A DNA stretch of 9,638 bases from JAJDFU01 sp964595955 (GTDB taxonomy: Bacteria > Bacteroidota > Bacteroidia > Chitinophagales > Saprospiraceae): positions 1-9,638 of the forward strand of contig CAZQSF010000124.1 of assembly GCA_964595955.1 (NCBI GenBank). The letters are read 5' to 3'. This document shows, one piece after another, positions 1 through 4,072 of this stretch (the first letter of the stretch is position 1; the number at the start of each line of letters is the position of its first letter). The notes beneath the pieces are model-generated. The model worked only from the letters and a program-made list of their open reading frames with translations, made no database searches and was not told where the DNA came from. The translations under genes and the position numbers were made by a program.

Positions 1-97
1 CGAAAGGTAACTATTTGCCATTTTAACATACGTCTTTACAAACCGAGAATTGCTGCCTTCCAGGCCGATGCTTCGGCCGGCGGGCGATGCCTCACGC

Positions 98-298
98 TCA
101 CTCCTCCTCCACCCGCTCCAGGTCCAGTACCTCCAGCTCGCAGAGCTCATCCGCTTCATCGAAGTGGAGGATGAGCAGATAGCGCGGGTGATCGGGCAGG
201 GTGAGTTCCTCACCCTGCACCGGCTCGGTGGGCTTCAGCTTGAGGTAGAGCGCAGCGGGAGTTTGGTCGAGTTGGTGAACGGGCCCAAGGGTCGGCAT
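98..298 (-). CDS. small DUF2283-like protein
   Basis: Encodes 66 residues, acidic at the C-terminus. I see the order ALYLKL (16-21), a glutamate-containing middle (PVQGEE, 26-31), then LLILHFDEADELCELEVLD (41-59). This resembles the DUF2283 layout, where an LYI strand is followed by a D-rich turn and a final (I/V)E(I/V)L strand. DUF2283 proteins are small, with no established biochemical role. The ATG lies directly after the TGA of the upstream gene (TGAATG), so the two are very probably co-transcribed and translationally coupled. There is no signal peptide or membrane segment, so a cytoplasmic location is inferred. The family match is from memory of the pattern and is uncertain. The gene itself is supported by the tight coupling. 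Confidence 0.55.
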   Translation of the reverse strand: MPTLGPVHQLDQTPAALYLKLKPTEPVQGEELTLPDHPRYLLILHFDEADELCELEVLDLERVEEE

Positions 299-625
299 TC
301 AGGTCTTCCCGCCGGGTTTTTCCGTTTCTTCCGGTTTCGTCAGCAGCTGGTACAGCCAGTCCGGGTCGATGTCGCGGGGGCTTTGGACTCGCCGGCGCAC
401 CAGCTCGCCCTGCTCGTCCTCCACCCACTGATCGTGCTCGATCAGCTCGTCCGGCCAGATCAGTACGCCCGCTTCTACCGCCACCGCGCGCAGGCGGTCC
501 TCCGGCAGGTCGAGCTGGGCAGCCAGGCGCTCCCAGTCGATGGGCGTGCGCGTGCCGTCATTCCACACCAGCACCCCGTCTTCCGTGAGTTCAAGGATGG
601 AGCGGAACAGGCGGCGGTTCTTCAT
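299..625 (-). CDS. small hypothetical protein, DUF2442-like
   Basis: Encodes 108 residues, acidic and without signal peptide or membrane segments. Visible features are an N-terminal DGVLVWNDG turn (16-24), ERLAAQLDLPEDRLRAV (32-48), GVLIWPDE (53-60) and DIDPDWLYQLL (85-95). The GxxIWP segment followed by a DP(D/E)xLY segment recalls DUF2442 proteins, here with an insert of roughly 20 residues between them. DUF2442 genes are often found next to other tiny genes in toxin-antitoxin-like pairs, but this gene's function is unknown. It is the first gene of a two-gene unit with the DUF2283-like gene, with zero spacing. No Shine-Dalgarno sequence precedes the ATG, which is normal for Bacteroidota. 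The C-terminal PEETEKPGGKT tail looks disordered. Confidence 0.55.
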   Translation of the reverse strand: MKNRRLFRSILELTEDGVLVWNDGTRTPIDWERLAAQLDLPEDRLRAVAVEAGVLIWPDELIEHDQWVEDEQGELVRRRVQSPRDIDPDWLYQLLTKPEETEKPGGKT

Positions 626-650
626 GATTAATTGGAATGGATAGATGACT

Positions 651-681
651 CAAAATAAAGGGATTCCCCTACCCTGTCAAG
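651..681 (-). promoter_or_regulatory. candidate promoter of the two small minus-strand genes
   Basis: Read on the minus strand, CTTG is followed by 19 bases and then TTATTTTG. This is close to the Bacteroidota pattern TTTG-N19-21-TAnnTTTG, with one mismatch in each box. The same bases also read TTGACA-N17-TATTTT, the classical sigma-70 layout. It lies about 26 bases upstream of the ATG at 625. The spacer holds AGGGGAATCCCT, a near-palindrome that could be an operator. That last point is speculation. Confidence 0.4.
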
Positions 682-896
682 TTCCATCCCGCTAATGCGG
701 ACTGAATACCTGTTTCCCTTACTCCACCAGTATCTTCCCTCGCACCGCCCCGATCACTACGATACATGGACCGGATTGATACAGTATGGAGCGGTATCCG
801 AAGTATCTCCGCTCAGCGGCCTGGCCGGGCCGTTGATCCAGAAGAGGATTGTCGTTCCGCCAAGCCTCCCGGACCGGCATTTACCGCTCGTGCATC
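682..896. other. intergenic stretch with no supported gene
   Basis: Reading frames are open here on both strands, but none has a recognisable domain, a convincing start or family resemblance. The longest, plus strand 695-1006, runs straight through a good promoter at 897-928, which argues against it. I see only short GC palindromes around 810-835. Confidence 0.5.
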
Positions 897-928
897 TTGT
901 TTTTTCCTGGGAGCCTGCGTACATTTGC
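897..928 (+). promoter_or_regulatory. Bacteroidota-type promoter without an obvious gene
   Basis: CTTG (897-900), 20 bases, then TACATTTG (921-928) match TTTG-N19-21-TAnnTTTG, with a perfect -7 box. Transcription would begin near 935. The 11-mer GTACATTTGCA is shared exactly with the promoter at 5665-5675, and both sites are preceded by TGGGAGCnTGC. No protein start follows closely. The next recognisable items are a hairpin (933-948), a tRNA-Ser fragment and the intact tRNA-Ser at 1177. It may therefore drive the tRNA unit with a long leader, or a small RNA. Confidence 0.6.
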
Positions 929-932
929 AGTC

Positions 933-948
933 GCTTCAACGGAAGCGT
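933..948 (+). other. hairpin at the predicted transcription start
   Basis: CGCTTC, loop AACG, GAAGCG forms a perfect 6-bp stem at almost exactly the predicted 5' end from the 897-928 promoter. It could protect the 5' end of an RNA. Its function is unknown. Confidence 0.35.
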
Positions 949-1037
949 TTGGGATAGCCCACCGGATCTATCTACCGGAACTTCTTTTAGCTGTGCGATT
1001 GTTTAATCTTCGGCAGTAAATTGGGAAGACAGGGGTG

Positions 1038-1062
1038 TCCGCCTTCGCTAAGCTCCGGCGGA
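1038..1062. repeat. palindromic hairpin, REP-like
   Basis: TCCGCC and GGCGGA are perfect 6-base arms separated by TTCGCTAAGCTCC. Short palindromes of this form recur in many Bacteroidota genomes, as I recall; their copy number cannot be checked here. It lies just beside the terminator-like hairpin at 1064-1095, and the two may form one repeat unit. Confidence 0.4.
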
Positions 1063-1063
1063 T

Positions 1064-1095
1064 AAAAAACCACCCCGCTTCGAAAGCGAAGTGGG
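1064..1095 (-). terminator. terminator-like hairpin, minus strand
   Basis: On the minus strand, CCCACTTCG, loop CTTT, CGAAGCGGG forms a 9-bp stem (one G-U), then GTGG and six T. The four bases between stem and T-run weaken it as an intrinsic terminator. No minus-strand gene lies upstream of it. It could block antisense transcription coming from the tRNA-Ser side, or be part of a dispersed palindromic repeat. Confidence 0.4.
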
Positions 1096-1096
1096 A

Positions 1097-1136
1097 CAAA
1101 ACCGGCATACTCTTAACGGGGTAGCGCGGGTTCGAA
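1097..1136 (+). pseudogene. tRNA-Ser fragment (anticodon-stem 3' side to T-loop)
   Basis: Bases 1104-1136 repeat bases 1219-1251 of the intact tRNA-Ser with one change (G1124 against T1239). The likeness continues back to 1097 with two more changes, always at an offset of 115. The piece covers the end of the anticodon stem, the variable arm, the 5' side of the T-stem and the T-loop (TTCGAA). It then breaks into GGAAAAAA. It has no acceptor stem, D-arm or anticodon, so it cannot be a tRNA. It looks like a relic of a tandem duplication or of a recombination event at tRNA-Ser. Confidence 0.8.
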
Positions 1137-1176
1137 GGAAAAAAGGTTGATTTACATTCAGCAAAATATCGTACCC

Positions 1177-1265
1177 GGTGACGTGGGTGAGTGGCTGAAA
1201 CCACCAGTTTGCTAAACTGGCATACTCTTAACGGGGTATCGCGGGTTCGAATCCCGCCGTCACCG
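1177..1265 (+). tRNA. tRNA-Ser(GCT)
   Basis: The acceptor arms are GGTGACG (1177-1183) and CGTCACC (1258-1264), with discriminator G1265. The anticodon stem is CCAGT/ACTGG with loop TTGCTAA, giving anticodon GCT at 1211-1213, which reads AGC and AGU serine codons. A long variable arm (about 1221-1240), typical of serine tRNAs, precedes the T-arm GCGGG-TTCGAAT-CCCGC (1241-1257). CCA is not encoded. A weak -7-like TACATTCA lies at 1153-1160. Alternatively it is read from the promoter at 897-928. Confidence 0.95.
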
Positions 1266-1273
1266 CTAGATTA

Positions 1274-1302
1274 GTGTGAGTTTGAGTTTGGGGGTGAGTG
1301 TG
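1274..1302 (+). repeat. left arm of inverted repeat
   Basis: A purine/GT-rich 29-base arm (GTGTGAG, TTTGAG, GTGAGTGTG runs) that begins 8 bases after tRNA-Ser. It pairs with 1737-1765, with mismatches only at 1282, 1293 and 1297. Confidence 0.8.
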
Positions 1303-1374
1303 AGTTTTTGGAACACACGTTTAGTTTCGATCCGGATGTAGCAGGCTTCAAAACCTATTCGAGAATCAAAACGT

Positions 1375-1734
1375 ATGGTCGTGTTTGATTTCGAAAAGCT
1401 GGAAGTCTATACGCTGGTTCGCCAGACCACACGAGATGTTCTTTATTTCGTGGCTGTTGAAAAAAGGAAAGTGGATCCAGTCTTACTGGATCAGCTCAGG
1501 CGAGCCGCAATCAGTGTGCCGCTGAACCTGGCAGAAGGCAGCGGTCGCATGTCCAGAGCGGATAAAAGGCATTTTTACACGGTAGCTCGAAGCTCCACGT
1601 ATGAATGTGTAGCGATCCTCCAATTGTTGCTCGACCAGCGATCCCTGTCCGAAGCCCGATACCAGGAGTTCTACGATGCTTTCGAACAGATACCCAGGAT
1701 GCTCCTCGGTCTCATCCGCAGCCTGCAATCCTAG
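1375..1734 (+). CDS. four helix bundle protein (23S rRNA IVS protein family)
   Basis: Encodes 119 residues, the usual length for the S23/IVP four-helix-bundle family (TIGR02436/PF05635 type), related to the Avd accessory protein of diversity-generating retroelements. The hallmarks are FDFEKLEVY (4-12), QLRRAAISVPLNLAEGSGR (40-58), DKRHFYTVARSSTYECVAIL (63-82) and a C-terminal helix (93-118). These proteins form basic, pentamer-like helical bundles that can bind nucleic acid; their cellular task is not settled. The ATG at 1375 gives the family's normal N-terminus, and no Shine-Dalgarno sequence is visible. The gene is intact and enclosed by inverted repeats, between two tRNA genes and on their strand. 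It may be transcribed with them. Confidence 0.92.
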   Translation: MVVFDFEKLEVYTLVRQTTRDVLYFVAVEKRKVDPVLLDQLRRAAISVPLNLAEGSGRMSRADKRHFYTVARSSTYECVAILQLLLDQRSLSEARYQEFYDAFEQIPRMLLGLIRSLQS

Positions 1735-1736
1735 AA

Positions 1737-1765
1737 CACACCCACACCCAAACTCACACTCACAC
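1737..1765 (+). repeat. right arm of inverted repeat
   Basis: A CA-rich 29-base arm beginning 3 bases after the TAG of the four-helix-bundle gene. It is complementary to 1274-1302 at 26 of 29 bases. It ends 3 bases before the partial tRNA-Pro copy at 1769. Confidence 0.8.
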
Positions 1766-1768
1766 CAC

Positions 1769-1785
1769 ACTCGGGGTGTAGCGCA
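1769..1785 (+). repeat. partial copy of the tRNA-Pro 5' end
   Basis: ACTCGGGGTGTAGCGCA occurs here and again at 1846-1862, 77 bases later. The second copy holds the acceptor-stem 5' strand and the start of the D-arm of the real tRNA-Pro. The 60 bases between the copies include two possible small hairpins (CTGAC/GTCAG and GCATAA/TTATGC). This fragment cannot fold as a tRNA. It lies directly at the outer edge of the inverted-repeat element. Confidence 0.75.
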
Positions 1786-1848
1786 TACTGACGATGTCGC
1801 TTCGCTCCATGTCAGCATAAGCGCATCGGCATTTATGCAGATATGACT

Positions 1849-1926
1849 CGGGGTGTAGCGCAGTCCGGTTAGCGCACCTGCTTTGGGAGCAGGGGGCCGC
1901 AGGTTCGAATCCTGCTACCCCGACCA
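1849..1926 (+). tRNA. tRNA-Pro(TGG)
   Basis: The acceptor arms are CGGGGTG (1849-1855) and TACCCCG (1916-1922), with discriminator A1923 and an encoded CCA at 1924-1926. The anticodon stem is CCTGC/GCAGG with loop TTTGGGA, giving anticodon TGG at 1884-1886, which reads CCA and other proline codons. The T-arm is GCAGG-TTCGAAT-CCTGC. The CCA may be fortuitous, because it merges into the CAACCGAG inverted repeat that starts at 1925; tRNA-Ser nearby lacks it. No promoter is visible in the 77 bases upstream, so it is probably transcribed from further upstream. A strong terminator follows. Confidence 0.95.
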
Positions 1927-1935
1927 ACCGAGCCC

Positions 1936-1969
1936 AAGGGCGTCTCGCGATCGCGAGATGCCCTTTTTT
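1936..1969 (+). terminator. rho-independent terminator after tRNA-Pro
   Basis: AAGGGCGTCTCGCGA and TCGCGAGATGCCCTT form a 15-bp arm pair (one G-U) centred on CGATCG, ending in six T at 1964-1969. It starts 10 bases after the CCA of tRNA-Pro. It is the natural end of the tRNA-Ser/four-helix-bundle/tRNA-Pro unit. Confidence 0.85.
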
Positions 1970-2018
1970 CGTAGCCCGGCCGGCCAAGCTGGCTTGAGCC
2001 GGCCGAGCTACGAAAAAA
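1964..2018. repeat. inner 21-base inverted repeat (cruciform)
   Basis: The left arm, 1964-1984, starts TTTTTTCGTAGC. The right arm, 1998-2018, ends GCTACGAAAAAA. They match with a single mismatch. The 13-base centre contains CAAGC/GCTTG, which extends the stem. Because T6 and A6 are part of the stem, this is not a normal terminator. It would compete for the T-tract of the terminator just upstream. Confidence 0.75.
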
Positions 2019-2171
2019 GGCAGCCCGACAGGGCGCGGCCTTGGGCTCGGTTGCGTTCCCCTCCGCCTCAGGATCAACGCCTGCAAGCCTGCCCGCCGGA
2101 GGCGGGGAGCTAATCCGGTGGAATATTTTCCCGATACACAAGCTGGCTGGAGCGAAAAAAAGGCAGCCCGA
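1986..2171 (+). repeat. degenerate direct repeat pair
   Basis: AAGCTGGCTTGAGC (1986-1999) and CGAAAAAAGGCAGCCCGA (2011-2028) recur as AAGCTGGCTGGAGC (2140-2153) and CGAAAAAAAGGCAGCCCGA (2153-2171). The second copy lacks the intervening GGCCGAGCTA part. A CCCGCC/GGCGGG hairpin (2092-2106) lies between the copies. The pattern suggests one palindromic element that was copied and partly deleted. Confidence 0.6.
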
Positions 2172-2228
2172 GCGAGCAGGCCCGAGGGCGGAGTTGAGCC
2201 CTCCCTGATCTGCCGGATCAGCGGCAGC

Positions 2229-2269
2229 AAAAAAAGCAAGGCCGGAAACCCTTCAATTTCCAGCCTTGC
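2229..2269 (-). terminator. rho-independent terminator of dnaA
   Basis: On the minus strand, GCAAGGCTGGAAA and TTTCCGGCCTTGC form a 13-bp stem (one G-U) with an 8-base loop, followed by seven T. It begins about 45 bases after the dnaA stop codon. Confidence 0.9.
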
Positions 2270-2314
2270 TCCGGGGGAGCGTCCGGCTACCCTCATCCAT
2301 CGACCAACTACCGG

Positions 2315-3715
2315 CTAGGTATTCAGACTCATCTTGATCTTTTTCTCCAGTTCCGCCACGGTATCCTTGAAGACGGCGTCGGTCTCCATGAGGTCCTGCA
2401 CGGTGCGGCAGGAGTAGATGACGGTGCTGTGGTCGCGGCCGCCGAAGTTCTCGCCGATGGCCTTGAGCGACTTGTTGGTCAGCTTTTTGGCCAGGAACAT
2501 GGACAGCTGGCGCGCCACCACGAAGGAGCGCTTGCGCGTCTGGCCCTGGATCTTGTCGACCGGGATGTCGAAGTGCTCGGCCACCAGCTTCTGGATGAAG
2601 TCGACCGTGATCTCGCGGTTGATCTGGGAGACAAAGTTCTTGATCACCTCCTTGGCCAGCTCCAGGTCGATGTCGCGATCGATGATGGACGACTTGGCCG
2701 TGAGGGAGATCAGCACGCCTTCCAGCTCGCGGATGTTGTTCTTGATGTTGTAGCAGATGTACTCGATCACATCCGGCGGGATGTCGATGCCCTCGCGGCT
2801 CATCTTGGCTTCCAGGATGGCCATGCGGGTCTCCAGATCGGGGGCGGTGATGTCGGCCGTGAGGCCCCACTTGAAGCGCGAGAGCAGCCGCTCGGTGATG
2901 CCCTCCAGGTCGCGCGGCACGCGATCGGAGGTCATGATGATCTGCTTGTTGCTCTGGTGGAGCTGGTTGAAGATGTGGAAGAAGAGATCCTGCGTCTTCT
3001 GGCGGTTGGCCAGAAACTGGATGTCGTCCATGATGAGCACGTCGATGGACTGGTAGAAGTTCACGAAGTCATTCACGCTGTTGTTGCGGATGGCCTCGAT
3101 CATCTGGTTGGTGAACTTCTCCGTGGTGACGTACAGCACGTTCTGCTTCGGATAGCGGCGCACCACCTCATTGCCGATGGCCTGCACCAGGTGGGTCTTG
3201 CCCAGCCCCACATCGCCGTACACGACCAGCGGGTTGAAGGAGGTCTCTCCCGGTTTCTGGGCGATGGCCAGCCCGGCCGAGCGGGCCAGGCGGTTGCAGT
3301 CGCCCTCAATGTAGCTTGTAAAGGTGTACTGGGGATTGAGCTGCGGATCGATCCGATCCCGCTTGATGCCCGGTATCACAAAGGGGTTCTTGATGTCGTT
3401 GGTATTCACGTTTTCCGGTTCATTGGGCTTGGGTTCATGGACCTGGCTGCTGCGCCCATTCGCCTTGACGGGGATCTGATACTCCAACCGACCGGCGGCA
3501 CCGAGCTCTTTACGGATCGAGGATTTGAGGAGTCCTACATAATGCTCCTCCAACATTTCGTAAAAAATCTTGTCGGGCACCTGAATGGTCAGCGCGTTTC
3601 CCAGCAGGCGCACGGGTTTAATGGGCTTGAACCAGGTCTCGTAACTTTGTAAGGGCACTTTCCTGCGTATCGACTGCAGACAGTTGTCCCATACGGTAGC
3701 ATGATCATACATCAT
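2315..3715 (-). CDS. dnaA: chromosomal replication initiator protein DnaA
   Basis: A cytoplasmic AAA+ ATPase that binds DnaA boxes, opens oriC and loads the helicase. At 466 residues it has normal length. Domain I is at about 1-75 (VWDNCLQSI, YETWFKPI) and a short, poorly conserved linker at about 83-125. Domain III carries Walker A GDVGLGKT (167-174), Walker B VLIMDD (226-231), sensor I MTSD (261-264) and the box VII arginine finger ERLLSRF (275-281, R280). Domain IV ends with the GGRDHSTV signature (425-432). The first two codons are both ATG. GGAGG abuts the first, so the second may be the true start. dnaN and recF are absent nearby, as is common in Bacteroidota. A strong terminator follows, and it is probably monocistronic. 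Confidence 0.98.
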   Translation of the reverse strand: MMYDHATVWDNCLQSIRRKVPLQSYETWFKPIKPVRLLGNALTIQVPDKIFYEMLEEHYVGLLKSSIRKELGAAGRLEYQIPVKANGRSSQVHEPKPNEPENVNTNDIKNPFVIPGIKRDRIDPQLNPQYTFTSYIEGDCNRLARSAGLAIAQKPGETSFNPLVVYGDVGLGKTHLVQAIGNEVVRRYPKQNVLYVTTEKFTNQMIEAIRNNSVNDFVNFYQSIDVLIMDDIQFLANRQKTQDLFFHIFNQLHQSNKQIIMTSDRVPRDLEGITERLLSRFKWGLTADITAPDLETRMAILEAKMSREGIDIPPDVIEYICYNIKNNIRELEGVLISLTAKSSIIDRDIDLELAKEVIKNFVSQINREITVDFIQKLVAEHFDIPVDKIQGQTRKRSFVVARQLSMFLAKKLTNKSLKAIGENFGGRDHSTVIYSCRTVQDLMETDAVFKDTVAELEKKIKMSLNT

Positions 3716-3801
3716 CCTCCAGGCGGTTAAATGCTAGATTCCGTACTAGCTGTTGAACAAATACAGACTTGTTGAATCAGAGTATCAGTAAGCTAGAAAA
3801 C

Positions 3802-3829
3802 GATGATGAAAAGTGTTGCTTTTATCATC
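3802..3829 (-). other. hairpin in the dnaA leader
   Basis: GATGATGAAAAG (3802-3813) and CTTTTATCATC (3819-3829) form an 11-bp stem with one bulged base and a 5-base loop. It would lie in the dnaA 5' untranslated region if the promoter at 3870-3900 is used. No T-run follows on the minus strand, so it is not a terminator. Confidence 0.5.
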
Positions 3830-3869
3830 CGGGCATTTGCATGCGCCTTCTTTAAATAGCGAAGGAATA

Positions 3870-3900
3870 CAAAAATGGGAAAAACTTTCGAGCCGCGAAA
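3870..3900 (-). promoter_or_regulatory. candidate dnaA promoter
   Basis: Read on the minus strand, TTTC is followed by 19 bases and CATTTTTG. This is one mismatch in each box from TTTG-N19-21-TAnnTTTG. It would give a leader of about 150 bases. A second -7-like box, TGTATTTG, at 3758-3765 is closer to the gene but has no -33 partner. Confidence 0.35.
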
Positions 3901-4072
3901 CGGCAGGGGAGAATTTTGGTCGCATATTTTTTTATTTAAATCAAAAATCCTAATAAATCGTTTATTACGACATTTTTACAAAACTTTTTTATTCAAATAC
4001 TTTATAGCCTACCTGCGTACCCATTGTGTCAGCCCACTCCTGAAAAATCGTCAGTTGCCCAACAAAAAACCC

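Larger units (their letters stand above)
1274..1765 (+). mobile_element. IVS-like element: inverted repeats around a four-helix-bundle gene
   Basis: Left arm 1274-1302 (begins GTGTGAGTTTGAGTTTGGG) and right arm 1737-1765 (ends AAACTCACACTCACAC) are complementary at 26 of 29 positions. They enclose only the gene at 1375-1734. An 8-mer, GAACACAC, also occurs as a direct repeat just inside the left arm (1311-1318) and at the gene's stop (1734-1741). The family is known for genes carried in intervening sequences of 23S rRNA, whose ends pair into a stem. Here the unit lies between tRNA-Ser and tRNA-Pro. Calling it mobile is inference: no recombinase is present and I see no clean target duplication. 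Confidence 0.5.
1925..2053. repeat. outer 15-base perfect inverted repeat with nested palindromes
   Basis: CAACCGAGCCCAAGG (1925-1939) is exactly complementary to CCTTGGGCTCGGTTG (2039-2053). The left arm overlaps the last two bases of the tRNA-Pro CCA. Two further palindromes lie inside: the terminator at 1936-1969 and the 21-base arms at 1964-2018. The whole 129-base unit could fold into one long structure. It looks like a palindromic repeat element rather than coding DNA. Confidence 0.7.
3716..4072 (-). promoter_or_regulatory. AT-rich dnaA upstream region
   Basis: These 357 bases hold no supported gene. A very AT-rich block spans about 3915-4010. I looked for DnaA boxes (TTATnCACA on either strand) and saw no good match, so I do not call an origin. 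The region holds a hairpin (3802-3829) and a candidate dnaA promoter (3870-3900). I see no clear terminator after the gene that ends at 4073. Confidence 0.5.

Noticed and set aside
63..78. Terminator for the small minus-strand genes
   Set aside because: GGCCGA/TCGGCC forms a hairpin, but no T-run follows it on the minus strand.
50..631. 193-residue open frame on the plus strand
   Set aside because: It is the complement of two tightly coupled minus-strand genes; its openness follows from their GC-rich codons.
695..1006. 103-residue open frame on the plus strand
   Set aside because: No family resemblance, and a good promoter (897-928) lies inside it.
968..1204. 78-residue open frame on the minus strand
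   Set aside because: Antisense to the tRNA-Ser fragment and the start of tRNA-Ser; no domain or promoter.
1274..1765. Insertion sequence or transposon
   Set aside because: No transposase or other recombinase is encoded and no clean target-site duplication is visible; only the IVS-like description is supported.
1760..2296. 178-residue open frame on the minus strand
   Set aside because: It runs antisense through tRNA-Pro and the palindromes. The GVAGFEPAAPCSQSRCANR stretch is the well-known false translation of an antisense tRNA.
2429..3652. 407-residue open frame on the plus strand
   Set aside because: Antisense shadow of dnaA; the translation is low-complexity and rich in D, V, L and H.
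3716..4072. Replication origin next to dnaA
   Set aside because: AT-rich, but no clear DnaA boxes were seen, and in Bacteroidota oriC often lies away from dnaA.
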